From the NCBI GenBank assembly GCA_028825335.1, contig JAPKAI010000001.1:26541-90540 (forward strand): a stretch of 64,000 nt of DNA. Reading direction: 5' to 3'. The notes below the pieces were generated by a model that saw only the letters and a list, made by a program, of their open reading frames with translations, did not search any database and had not been told where the DNA came from. Positions 18,598 to 28,402 of this stretch are shown one piece after another. The position numbers and the translations under genes were made by a program. The number at the start of each line of letters is the position of its first letter. Positions within the stretch are counted from its first letter, which is position 1. Source of the DNA: Gammaproteobacteria bacterium. GTDB lineage: Bacteria > Pseudomonadota > Gammaproteobacteria > Pseudomonadales > Pseudohongiellaceae.

Positions 18598-21500
18598 CTA
18601 TTGTATTTTTACTCGGACCTCATCTAAAGGTTCTGTCCACCAACCTGTTTCAAAGTCATTGCTCTGTGGCCAAATCTCGTCAAGAGTATCTGCGCTGAAA
18701 ACCTTGCCATTCTGAACTACTTTATCAATGGATTCCGTTCGCCGAATATCTTCAAGAGGGTTCTCATTGAGTATAATCAGGTCAGCCAACTTACCCACTT
18801 CAAGTGAGCCCAAATCATCTGGAGCTCCTAGTATATGAGCTCCATCAATAGTTGCCGCCCTCAGAATTTCAATTGGACTCATTCCACCCATAGCATAAGC
18901 CCACATTTCCCAATGGTAGCCGAGTCCTTGCAGTTCGCCATGACCCCCTACACCAAGCAAGCCGCCAGCACGTTGAATTTGCGCAGCTGCTTCTGCGCCT
19001 TGATCAATTGTAAACTCATTATCTCTGATCCAGCCAGGACGTCTTTGAGTTAGTTCATCTAGTCTGTTGCTGGGATAAAAACGACGAAGCTTGGCATTGT
19101 CATGAATTTCCTCTCGAGTAAAAAAATATTCCGTCATAGATGTCGTATTGTATTGGACGATTAAGGTAGGGGTGTATGCAGTTTTAGTTTGCGCAAACAG
19201 TTGGACTACATCCTCAAATATCGGCACATCGGGAAGGCTGTGCTCGTTTCCATGCATGCCATCGATGGCATGTGTTAAGTCAAGTTTTTGATCGCCTCCA
19301 CCTTCGGTGGTTGGTAGTAAGCCTAAATCTTGAGAAGCCTTTATCACCCATTGACGCTGTTCGCGATTGCCTACCATGTAGGACTTAATATTATTGGTGT
19401 TGTAGTGGTCTCGGTAGCGGCGCAGATAGCTATGCACGGCATCGTAGCTCTGAAAATCATTTCGGCCAAAGATGCCAGGGCCTGTCATGAAGGGTCGCTG
19501 ACCAATAGCTGCGCCAGTTTCCTGCAAATCTCTATAGGCAAAATAGTCATGGTAAGTGGTTTGCACGTCCAGTCCGCTGGTAACTCCATAGGCCAGGTTT
19601 ATTGCTACAGTCCAGTTGCTAGGCTCTAACACATCACTTGTTCTAAATTCCCAGTGCGCGTGGGTGTCAATAAAGCCAGGAATAATCCATTTGCCTGTCA
19701 CATCAATTACATAAACGTCTTCAGGCAATGTGAGTGAGCCTCGAGGACCGATCGCATTGATTCGATTATTTTCAATGAGGATGTCAGCATTTTCTAAAAC
19801 TTGTCCCATTTCTTCTGTGGAGGTTCCTGCCATAGTTATAACGTTACCTCCGCTCAGTAATAAGTTTCCTTCAGCGGAATCTCTATCAACGGTGACTTCG
19901 AAGGGAGTTAGAACCACAGCTTCATGCTCATCAAGCGGGACAAAGGGTTCTTTAGAATCCTCATCCGTGGCAGCATCTTCTGCAGAATCGGAATCATCAC
20001 TTGCTTCTCTGAATACAATGCTTGCCAATGGCCGCTCGTAAAATGAAGAGCCTATCGCCCAGTTGACGCTGCTACTGTCATCAGACCAGCCTATAAAATC
20101 GGCGCCGATATCAGTTAATCGTTTTGCAGGAAGGCTAGGCTTTCTCACATCCACTTTTGGAACCGTCGCACCAATCTTAGGAAGGCTGACAATCCACACT
20201 TGTTTGATTACATGGGCCAACACATATTTCCCATCGGGCGAAATTCTTACATCTTCGGCACCGGGAGCTTCACCAGCAAAGCTGGTCCCGAGCGGAGCTG
20301 TGAGTTGAATATGGTCTCTTCGGTCACCACCATTCAAATTGATCGAAAAGAGCGTGCCTTCCTCAGCCATATAGAGTTTGTCAGACTCTGGGCCAAAATG
20401 AGGCTTTCGCGCATCACCCGCCGGCATGATTACTTTTTCATCGCCACCATCATCATCTAAGGATATAAGCTCCAGCGGAACTCCGATGCCAGTGAATTCG
20501 CTGTAATCCTGATGACGCATCCATTCATTGCCTTTTAAGGCCCACAGACGTTCGCCATCGGGTTGCCATACGATGTCTGTATAGAACGCGGCATTTTCTG
20601 TTAGCTGTTGGGCTTGACCTCGGCCATTGGCGCGGATCTTCCAAATATGACCGCCGTCCTTAGCTGTCCAACTTACAAAAGCTATCCACCTGCCATCTGG
20701 CGAATAAACAGGTTGAAACGCCCACATGTCCTCGGGGGTAATAGCAATTGGCTGTGGGTCTGATTTTTCTAGGGTGTAGAGTCTGGTAAGCACGCTGGCC
20801 ACTAGTCTCTCATTGTTTGGAGATAAATCAGGACTTTGCGCTAAGGTTGCCGTTAGAGGTCCGGTTGGAACACGCCAGGTGTTTGTAAGATCAGGACCAA
20901 TATTCAGAGAAACATCGGCGGCAAATGGAATTTCAGTTCTTTCGCCACTGGCGATATCAATGCGCTGAAACTGGCCGCCCGTGGATAGGATTAACGCGTC
21001 ACTATCAGCGGTAATGGCATAATCAGGCAGCATGCCCCTGCTCGAAGGTCTAAAATTTTCTTGAGCATCGCGCTGAATAGGGTAGCTTAACCAGCGATCT
21101 TCACCGGTTTCTAAGTCTCTGACTCGCAATCCTGTTTGAGTTTGATAGCGAGTGCCATAGATAAGGAGCTTGCCATCAGGACTCACTTTGGGCCTTACTG
21201 CCCCCCCTTCGCCGCGGGTAATTTGTAAACGTGAACCGTCATTCAAATTAAGTCTGACTATTTGTGTTACAGGAAAGTCCTCTGTGGGAGCGTCCGGTGA
21301 CCCCAGTTTTTCGGCAAAGTACACAGAATTTCCATCAGGGGAAAATGCAGCGCCGACACCGGGTGGGTTTGAATTGTCGGCATCTGCTTGAGAAACAGTC
21401 GTACCACTGCCGCCGTCCACATGGTATTGCTTTAACTCGATCTCTTTGCCTCGCTCGGTGACCATGACGTAGTTGTTATCAGTCGTCCAGGCTGGACTTA

Positions 21501-21903
21501 GCATGCGGGTGTAAGTCTCATCACTTAGCTGAATAGGATTGCTGCCGTCGATATCTGCAATCCAGAGATTATTCTTTCCATTGCGGTCGCTGATAAAGGC
21601 TATTTTCTCTCCCGATGGTGATATCACAGGCTGACTGTCAAATGCCATTCCAGAAGTAATGCGCTCAGCACGGCCGCCTGAAAGTGGTAACGAGTAAATA
21701 TCTCCTAGTAAATCGAAAAGGAAATACTCATTTGAAGGATGTAAGGAAACAGAAACCCAAGAACCTTCATCAACGGTAAACTCAAGCAAATTTGTGGTGT
21801 CAGCCAATGGCAGATCTTCAGCTACAGTTGAATAAGTAGTTATAGCTAGAGAAAGAGTGATAAAAAGGGAAATTGCTACACGAAAGATTGATGTATTGAT
21901 CAT
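18598..21903 (-). CDS. Secreted TolB/PD40-type beta-propeller fused to C-terminal amidohydrolase
   Basis: 1101 aa; signal peptide; repeats such as SPSGEKIAFISDRNGKNNLWIADIDGSNPIQLS and SPDGRWIAFVSWTAKDGGHIWKI; then GKWIIPGFIDTHAHWEF and LEVGKLADLIILNENPLEDI. Confidence 0.92.
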   Translation of the reverse strand: MINTSIFRVAISLFITLSLAITTYSTVAEDLPLADTTNLLEFTVDEGSWVSVSLHPSNEYFLFDLLGDIYSLPLSGGRAERITSGMAFDSQPVISPSGEKIAFISDRNGKNNLWIADIDGSNPIQLSDETYTRMLSPAWTTDNNYVMVTERGKEIELKQYHVDGGSGTTVSQADADNSNPPGVGAAFSPDGNSVYFAEKLGSPDAPTEDFPVTQIVRLNLNDGSRLQITRGEGGAVRPKVSPDGKLLIYGTRYQTQTGLRVRDLETGEDRWLSYPIQRDAQENFRPSSRGMLPDYAITADSDALILSTGGQFQRIDIASGERTEIPFAADVSLNIGPDLTNTWRVPTGPLTATLAQSPDLSPNNERLVASVLTRLYTLEKSDPQPIAITPEDMWAFQPVYSPDGRWIAFVSWTAKDGGHIWKIRANGRGQAQQLTENAAFYTDIVWQPDGERLWALKGNEWMRHQDYSEFTGIGVPLELISLDDDGGDEKVIMPAGDARKPHFGPESDKLYMAEEGTLFSINLNGGDRRDHIQLTAPLGTSFAGEAPGAEDVRISPDGKYVLAHVIKQVWIVSLPKIGATVPKVDVRKPSLPAKRLTDIGADFIGWSDDSSSVNWAIGSSFYERPLASIVFREASDDSDSAEDAATDEDSKEPFVPLDEHEAVVLTPFEVTVDRDSAEGNLLLSGGNVITMAGTSTEEMGQVLENADILIENNRINAIGPRGSLTLPEDVYVIDVTGKWIIPGFIDTHAHWEFRTSDVLEPSNWTVAINLAYGVTSGLDVQTTYHDYFAYRDLQETGAAIGQRPFMTGPGIFGRNDFQSYDAVHSYLRRYRDHYNTNNIKSYMVGNREQRQWVIKASQDLGLLPTTEGGGDQKLDLTHAIDGMHGNEHSLPDVPIFEDVVQLFAQTKTAYTPTLIVQYNTTSMTEYFFTREEIHDNAKLRRFYPSNRLDELTQRRPGWIRDNEFTIDQGAEAAAQIQRAGGLLGVGGHGELQGLGYHWEMWAYAMGGMSPIEILRAATIDGAHILGAPDDLGSLEVGKLADLIILNENPLEDIRRTESIDKVVQNGKVFSADTLDEIWPQSNDFETGWWTEPLDEVRVKIQ

Positions 21904-22210
21904 GGCTCATTAACCGCCTGTCAAAGTTGTAGGGTCAAATTTTCTTGCGGCTTTTGCGTTCACTTTCTAGTTGCCAAGCTGATTCTCTATTTTTTAGAGC
22001 AAACACGCCACCGATTTTTAGTGGAATTCCCCCCCACTATCATGAACAACTTCGAGCTATATTCATGAATATCTTGGCTTAGGTAAGAGCATTTCCGATG
22101 CAGATGGAACGTCCAATGGATAGTGACTGTGGCGAATTGGTAGTTTAGCCTGTATAAGGTCAGAATAACTTAAACCTACTCCAATTTCCAAGCTAGCCTG
22201 ATCGAAACTC

Positions 22211-23563
22211 ATGGATACCCAGCAATCCAATAACAAGACAGCTCTGACGCCAACCGCGATTCTCAGGTTTGCTCTCCCTGCAATACTCAGCTTGATTCTG
22301 TTTCTCGTCCCTTTTTCCATCGACGGAAACAATACAATACTGGTTGCTGTGCTGGCGCAATTTCTCAATGAGCAACTATCCCCATTTCTTCCTGTGCTGA
22401 TATTGCTGATTGCTACCAGTTCGGCAACGCTTGCAATTATCTGCACTTTGCGACGCACCGACACAGGCCTTCTAGGCGAGCTATTTGGAGTTAGCTTGCC
22501 GTGGTTATGTTTGCGCATTGTTGGAGCGCTAATTGCCATACTGGTATTCTTTGAAGTAGGTCCGGAAGCAGTCTGGGGAGCGAGCACAGGCCAGACGATG
22601 GTTGGGCAATTGGTGCCAACTGTGATGACTCTTTTTCTAGCCGTGATTTTCCTTCTGCCTCTTATGACTGAGTACGGCATCATGGAATTTGCAGGCGTAC
22701 TCTTGTCGCGCTTCTTTCGGTTCCTGTTCCGTCTACCGGGACGGGGTGCCATTGATGCCATGGCTTCATGGCTTGGGGCAGCACCATTGGGTGCGCTGGT
22801 CACTACACAGCAGTATGAACGTGGTAACTACAATCAGCGCGAGGCTCTTAGTATCATCTCGTGCTTCTCACTGGCCTCGGTTGCTTTTTGCCTGCTAATC
22901 GCCAGCATTCTCGACATAACCCATATCTTCCTACAGTTTTATGGGTCGGTAGTTGTTGTCTCTATTGTTCTCGCTATTATAGTTTGCAGAATTCCACCTC
23001 TAAGTAGGATGCCTGCCACCTACAATTGCGATGCGAAAACTAGCGAGCTTGTGCCCGCGGGTCACTCGGTATGGAATTGGGCTTTGCAGCAGGCGGTGCG
23101 AAAGGCAATAGAGGCTGATCCCTGGCCAACTCAAATGCGTCGCAGTGGAATAAAGTTGCTAGATCTATGGTTTGGCCTTATTCCAACAGTAATCGCCATT
23201 GGCACCGTCTCTCTAATAGTGGCGGAATACACCCCGCTGTTTAACTGGATAGCTTATCCGTTCAGCCTTTATCTTGAACTGCTACGCGTACCGGAAGCCT
23301 TCGCTGCCGCTCCGTCTATGGTAGTGGGATTTGCTGACATGATTCTTCCGGCAGTATTAGGCAGCGACATTGATTCTGAATTTACGCGCTTTATTATTGC
23401 CGGCATTTCGGTCACGCAGGTCATTTACATGTCGGAAATTGGCACGCTCATTCTGAGATCAAAAATCAACACGACCATCTGGCATCTTGCCGGTATATTT
23501 CTGGTGCGCACTGTCATTGCCATTCCCTTGTTTGTCCTGATGGGACACCTTTTACTGGATTGA
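22211..23563 (+). CDS. YjiH-family / nucleoside-recognition (Gate) domain membrane protein
   Basis: 450 aa polytopic protein; C-terminal GLIPTVIAIGTVSLIVAEYTPLFNWIAYPFSLYLELLRVPEAFAAAPSMVVGFADMILP resembles YjiH/Gate proteins. Confidence 0.8.
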   Translation: MDTQQSNNKTALTPTAILRFALPAILSLILFLVPFSIDGNNTILVAVLAQFLNEQLSPFLPVLILLIATSSATLAIICTLRRTDTGLLGELFGVSLPWLCLRIVGALIAILVFFEVGPEAVWGASTGQTMVGQLVPTVMTLFLAVIFLLPLMTEYGIMEFAGVLLSRFFRFLFRLPGRGAIDAMASWLGAAPLGALVTTQQYERGNYNQREALSIISCFSLASVAFCLLIASILDITHIFLQFYGSVVVVSIVLAIIVCRIPPLSRMPATYNCDAKTSELVPAGHSVWNWALQQAVRKAIEADPWPTQMRRSGIKLLDLWFGLIPTVIAIGTVSLIVAEYTPLFNWIAYPFSLYLELLRVPEAFAAAPSMVVGFADMILPAVLGSDIDSEFTRFIIAGISVTQVIYMSEIGTLILRSKINTTIWHLAGIFLVRTVIAIPLFVLMGHLLLD

Positions 23564-23566
23564 AGT

Positions 23567-24622
23567 ATGAAGAAGATCAATCTTTCGAACCCTCATATAG
23601 AAGCATTAGAACCTTATATGTCGGCACGCCGCATTGGTGGTAAGGGTGAGGTCTGGCTGAATGCAAATGAGCTGCCTTTTCCCCGCCAATCGATGTCATT
23701 AGATGTATCCGAATATCATCGCTACCCCGATGAGGGGCCTGATCTGGTGCAGGCAGCTTACGCTGCGTATGCCGGATTGCAGCCCGATCAGGTGCTAGCA
23801 CTGCGCGGTGCAGACGAGGCCATAGACCTTCTGTTACGCGCCTACTGCGAGTCTGGAACTGACGGTATAATCATCAGCAGCCCCACCTATGGTATGTATC
23901 AGGTATCTGCCAATATTCAAAACGCCGATGTGATTGATGTACCGCTAACTAAAGATTATCAACTCGATGTTCCCGCCATCCTTGCGCAGGAGGGTATAAA
24001 GTTGGTGTTCATCTGTAACCCTAACAACCCCACGGGAAACAGTTTTAATCGCAAAGACATTCTTACTATTCTGCGATTCTTTGAGGGGCGGGCACTGGTG
24101 GTTATCGACGAGGCCTACATCGAATTTTGTCCCGGAGAGAGTCTGGTGCCCGAAATGGTGAATTTCGAGAACCTGGTCGTCGTACGAACAATGTCAAAGG
24201 CATTCGGTCTGGCTGGCGTTCATGTCGGTTACTTGTTGGCCAACGAGACAGTTATGACAATCATGCGTAAAGTGTTAGCGCCATACCCTCTGGCCGACCC
24301 CTGTGCGCAAATTGCACTGCAATCCTTGAATAAAAGCGCTACACAGCTGATGAATAATCAAGTGAATCAGATCAGCCAAATTCGAGATTCCTTCTGCGAA
24401 GCGCTGATTGACATTCCAGACGTCACCAACGTAGTACCCAGCGTAACCAACTTTGTGTTGGTGTTTTTCAGGAATAACGAAGCGACATGGGAAGCGCTCA
24501 CCGAAGCCGGCGTGGTGGCACGCCGGATTCCCCATTCCCGACTATCAGAAGCTATCCGCTTCACAATTGGAACCACCGAAGAGATGGCAATGGTGATTCA
24601 GATACTCAAACGATTGTCTTAA
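23567..24622 (+). CDS. hisC: Histidinol-phosphate aminotransferase-like class-I/II PLP aminotransferase
   Basis: 351 aa; LNANELPFP, LRGADEAIDLLLRAYC, FICNPNNPTGN, VVIDEAYIEF, VVRTMSKAFGLAGVHVGYL motifs. Confidence 0.87.
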   Translation: MKKINLSNPHIEALEPYMSARRIGGKGEVWLNANELPFPRQSMSLDVSEYHRYPDEGPDLVQAAYAAYAGLQPDQVLALRGADEAIDLLLRAYCESGTDGIIISSPTYGMYQVSANIQNADVIDVPLTKDYQLDVPAILAQEGIKLVFICNPNNPTGNSFNRKDILTILRFFEGRALVVIDEAYIEFCPGESLVPEMVNFENLVVVRTMSKAFGLAGVHVGYLLANETVMTIMRKVLAPYPLADPCAQIALQSLNKSATQLMNNQVNQISQIRDSFCEALIDIPDVTNVVPSVTNFVLVFFRNNEATWEALTEAGVVARRIPHSRLSEAIRFTIGTTEEMAMVIQILKRLS

Positions 24623-24658
24623 GAACTGTGCGAAGTGCAAACGGAATGAAGTTGCTGA

Positions 24659-25717
24659 TTACTCAGCGTTCTGCGAAGACGGGTGGCTAATAAATACCTG
24701 TGCCATCTTAATATCCAGTGCAGTGGAAATGGCAGTATTCTCGCCAGTTTCCGAGCTGGGGTGTGCGTCGGCCAATCGGCGAAGCGCCTTGTAAAGAGAG
24801 ATGCCGGATATTTGGCCGTTACTTAGATGATGAGTTGAGTCATTGCGAATGAGTTGATAGTACCAGGTATCTACATCTGCATACCCCGCAAGTAAACCGG
24901 TTGCACCTTGTGCCGTAAGATCGAGTACGAAGCGCGCATCGCGAATGAGCTGTATTGATGGCACGTTCAAATTCTGCCAGGGAATGATGAGATCAGAGAT
25001 AGACTCGGTAATCAATTTTGAATCGACAATCTTCGCATCAATCTGCCGGATAAGCTTCTTCCCCCAGCGGGTATCAACCCGTTGTGTGCCTCCTGGTACA
25101 ATCTTTGAACCAGTCGCATCTGTCAGCAGGCGATCCAAGCCGCGATAAACTGAGACAGTGACGCTATCGTCGTTTTCAAGGTCATCCACTTCGGTGAGCT
25201 CGATCATCATGCGATTGTATCGTTCATCGGCAATGGCTTTGTTTTGGAAGATATATTCCACACCATCAGGCCCCCTGAATCCGATAATACAGCCCACTGC
25301 ACGATACAGTTCATTATCGATGCCAGGTGTTCCGTCCGGGTGGACAAAGTCGTTCAGCCCAACTTCGCTGTCAAGGTTCACGCCCCAGGAAATTCCTCCT
25401 TCTACTTGGAAAAACTCAAATCCATCAGATTCGGTGGTTGGGTGCCAGGTTTCTATTTCCTGTCGCAGCTGCGTTTCTTCAACAGTTAGGGCCTGGTGAT
25501 AAGGAAACAGTTGCTCGAACTGTTCGCGAGGACCGTCATTAAATCCTTGAGGGCATTCCTGAATCGCTCCGGGGGTTTGATAAACAGACCAAAACAAATC
25601 GGTCATCACATAACCAATAGTGCGATTTTTTAGCACGCTTTGATCCGCATGCACGCCGCCACTGATTATTACAGATGCTACCAACAAGCTACTGGCCAAT
25701 CGCTGAAGCGTGTTCAT
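24659..25717 (-). CDS. Secreted protein of unknown function, last gene of a DUF1592/DUF1552/PF03640-like cassette
   Basis: Start at internal MNTLQRLASSLLVASVIISGGVHAD signal peptide; ATG overlaps the upstream stop at 25717-25719. Confidence 0.75.
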   Translation of the reverse strand: MNTLQRLASSLLVASVIISGGVHADQSVLKNRTIGYVMTDLFWSVYQTPGAIQECPQGFNDGPREQFEQLFPYHQALTVEETQLRQEIETWHPTTESDGFEFFQVEGGISWGVNLDSEVGLNDFVHPDGTPGIDNELYRAVGCIIGFRGPDGVEYIFQNKAIADERYNRMMIELTEVDDLENDDSVTVSVYRGLDRLLTDATGSKIVPGGTQRVDTRWGKKLIRQIDAKIVDSKLITESISDLIIPWQNLNVPSIQLIRDARFVLDLTAQGATGLLAGYADVDTWYYQLIRNDSTHHLSNGQISGISLYKALRRLADAHPSSETGENTAISTALDIKMAQVFISHPSSQNAE

Positions 25718-27084
25718 CAGAGTATCCCGTTCATGTAGTCGTCCCTTAGCCAGAAGGCCTTCAAGCCATTGCGCTGGCCCCGCCATTCGCCTGTGCCACC
25801 ACCGTTAACATCGCCTGGTTGTTTGTCACCTCCAAATGTATACACAGGTCGATCGCGATAAGACCAAACCCGGAGTGCTCCCTCTTGATCTGGCGCGGCA
25901 AAGCGCCCAGTTAGAGGATCGATCAACACAATGCGCCACGTGCGATTCGAACTAATTTCGTCATCTTTGGCGATTATGTAAGGCCAGTGTAGTAGGCACT
26001 TCTGTGCATCACCTCCCCCGCACATAGCTAGACGGTATATCTGGGTATCGTCAGGATGATCACAAGCAAGCTGGTCGGCGGTGTCCTCCCCGCAATTGTA
26101 GCGGTAGATTGTTTTGCCGCTGGAATCAGCCAGCACATTACCCGCTAAGCTGGGCTGCTGGGTAAAGCTTTCTGGATAGGGGGGTGCCTCTTGGGTGAAC
26201 ACGTTGTGCCAGCCTGGACTATCGCTACCTTCTAGCGACCAGGAAGATTGATCTCGTAAATGAGTGTAGAGCGGCTTTCCACGAAATGCCCATTGAAGCA
26301 CACCGGGCGAACGCTCAAATATGTTCCACTCACCCTGCGCTCGTGCCAAAGCCGGTGCGACTACAGGGCGCCACCTCGCCAGACACTCCTCATCACAAGC
26401 CGCGGAGGTGGCAGTGTCGTCCTCAAAGCTGTACACCGATTCGTTTTTGTTGCTGGTCAACATTCTGCCAATCGATGTGGGCTTAATTGCAAAACCAGGA
26501 GGAAGGAGTGATGGGGGCCCGACTGGAACTCGCATGGCAGGGGAGTCTCCGCCATACCGGCGTCGGCTTCCTCCCTGAACATCGCCAGGTTGTTGATCAC
26601 GAACAGAAAGGTACAAGGGCTGTTCGTCATAGGCCCACTGCAGGGTGGCATCCATGCGCTCGATCACAGTCCATTTACCTATTTCCTCAGCGCCTTCTTC
26701 GGCCAGTACTGGTGGCCACAGGTCTGTACAGGCAAGCCGGGAATTAATCTCCGGAAGCTTGATCCCCGCCGGGTACGGACTCATCAGGCCTGCTGTTACA
26801 GTGAGAACGTCGTCGTAGCAAGCCGGTGAACCTTTGGCTTCTCCGCTGTAGCCATTGCGTAGCTTATGCTGCGGCCAGCTGTATACAGTCTTACCGTTAG
26901 CATTTGCGAAGACAGGTCCCTCTGGTGTTGCCTCAACGCGGAACTCGAGAGGCATAGGGACATCTCGATAGGCCTCAGTGAATAAGTCAGATTCGTCAGC
27001 AGCTAGTGACGAAGTGGACGCCAGCACTGCTAAAGCTGTAAGTGGGAGGACTGATGCGTAATTAAATTTAGACCAGGATTTCAC
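25717..27084 (-). CDS. Secreted repeat protein resembling PF03640 (Lipoprotein_15 / COG4315)
   Basis: Repeats NGKTVYSW..., NESVYSFEDDTATSAACDEECLARWRPVVAP, SGKTIYRYNCGEDTADQLAC...CLLHWPYI. GTG start at 27084 (GTGAAATCCTGGTCTAA overlaps the upstream stop) preferred over 27135 because it places a signal peptide at the N-terminus. Confidence 0.8.
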   Translation of the reverse strand: MKSWSKFNYASVLPLTALAVLASTSSLAADESDLFTEAYRDVPMPLEFRVEATPEGPVFANANGKTVYSWPQHKLRNGYSGEAKGSPACYDDVLTVTAGLMSPYPAGIKLPEINSRLACTDLWPPVLAEEGAEEIGKWTVIERMDATLQWAYDEQPLYLSVRDQQPGDVQGGSRRRYGGDSPAMRVPVGPPSLLPPGFAIKPTSIGRMLTSNKNESVYSFEDDTATSAACDEECLARWRPVVAPALARAQGEWNIFERSPGVLQWAFRGKPLYTHLRDQSSWSLEGSDSPGWHNVFTQEAPPYPESFTQQPSLAGNVLADSSGKTIYRYNCGEDTADQLACDHPDDTQIYRLAMCGGGDAQKCLLHWPYIIAKDDEISSNRTWRIVLIDPLTGRFAAPDQEGALRVWSYRDRPVYTFGGDKQPGDVNGGGTGEWRGQRNGLKAFWLRDDYMNGIL

Positions 27085-28402
27085 TGATTGTACTCGACGT
27101 ATTATTGCTTTTATCGCCCCATGACTGGATATCAAGTCCCATTAGCTGCTGCGCAGTATAGCCAAGTCGACATCCTGGAGTGCCACCACCGTCGATATGT
27201 AGCCCGGTTTTTATCCGGCCCCCGGCTGTTCCGGCACTGAACATTGGAATACCGTCGATGGCGTGAATTTTTGCGAATGATTGGTCCGTAGTGGCGTAGA
27301 TGAATGCATTATCCAATAAGGTTCCGTCACCCTCCCTAAAGTCTGCCAGCGCTTGCACGTAGTAAGCCCATTCGTCCATTGCACGACGGGTATACCAAGA
27401 AGTATTTGGTTGATACCCCAATTCTCGGTCGACAGCTTCCTCGTGGGTAGCCGTGTGATGCGGCTTGTCGTACCCAGGTTTGGTGGTTGCCGAGAAAGCC
27501 GATGCATAAAACATGTTAAACACGCGCGTCTGATCGCAGGCCACCGCCATCAACATCAGGTCAGTCATCATTCGATGTCGAGTTGATAACAGGCCCGCAT
27601 CGAGCCCAGTGGGCAGATCCTGAGGTGCCTCAGTAACAATGCAAGCCTCCCGCGGATCTGGTTTTTTGAGCTGCAGATCGAAACGTCGTTCCAAATCTCG
27701 CAAGCCAGTGAAATACTGATCGAGTCGCGCGCGGTCATCCGCGCCAACTGACTTTCCGAGCTTGCGCGCTTCTTCCTGCACGGCCGAGAGTGCACTCTTC
27801 CTGATCATCACTGCGGGGTCCGGCGTAAAAGTCGAGGCATTGGGATTCTGAAAATCATCTCCGAACAAACGCTGATAAAAACGCAGTGGTGACCACTCTG
27901 GTGTGTTCACAGAATTGCCATTTTCATAACTAAAACTGTCGCGCACATCGCCAGTTGCGGTTGCACTCAAAGATCTGAAACGAGTCGCATTGCCAAGCTG
28001 GCGGGCGACTGCCACATCGATGGTTTCACCTGGGCGATTTTCCCGGGTCATGGGCGCTATACCCGAACGCAGCACGACCCAGCCTGAATGGTGACAAAGA
28101 TTTGGAGCGTCATCCTGAAACACATGAAAGTTGGTATACAAATTAATATGTTTTTTAACTGAGGCCAGCGCAGCGATTTCTTCGGGCAGATCAAAATCAG
28201 GACCGGTCTTTTTTGGAACAAAAATCGACTTGCTCATGCCAAGGCCCCAGGACCAGGTGCCAAATCGAGTTGGGATAGGCATGCCATCGGCGAAAGCTGT
28301 GCCGTTGTCATTGAGAAAGATATCGAGCAGGGGTAAAGCAATGGTGACTGCGCCACCGTCGAGTGCACCTTTGAGGAATCTGCGGCGACTTAGTTTTCTC
28401 AT
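27068..28402 (-). CDS. DUF1552 domain protein, Tat-exported
   Basis: 444 aa; MRKLSRRRFLKGALDGGAVTIALPLLDIFL; GLGMSKSIFVPKKTGPDF..., DRARLDQYFTGLRDLERR typical of DUF1552. Confidence 0.9.
   Translation of the reverse strand: MRKLSRRRFLKGALDGGAVTIALPLLDIFLNDNGTAFADGMPIPTRFGTWSWGLGMSKSIFVPKKTGPDFDLPEEIAALASVKKHINLYTNFHVFQDDAPNLCHHSGWVVLRSGIAPMTRENRPGETIDVAVARQLGNATRFRSLSATATGDVRDSFSYENGNSVNTPEWSPLRFYQRLFGDDFQNPNASTFTPDPAVMIRKSALSAVQEEARKLGKSVGADDRARLDQYFTGLRDLERRFDLQLKKPDPREACIVTEAPQDLPTGLDAGLLSTRHRMMTDLMLMAVACDQTRVFNMFYASAFSATTKPGYDKPHHTATHEEAVDRELGYQPNTSWYTRRAMDEWAYYVQALADFREGDGTLLDNAFIYATTDQSFAKIHAIDGIPMFSAGTAGGRIKTGLHIDGGGTPGCRLGYTAQQLMGLDIQSWGDKSNNTSSTISEILV

Noticed and set aside
22063-22803. 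246-aa minus-strand ORF opposite the YjiH-like gene
   Set aside because: Fully antisense to a well-supported membrane protein; Arg/Ser/Pro-rich composition with no recognisable motif, typical of shadow ORFs.
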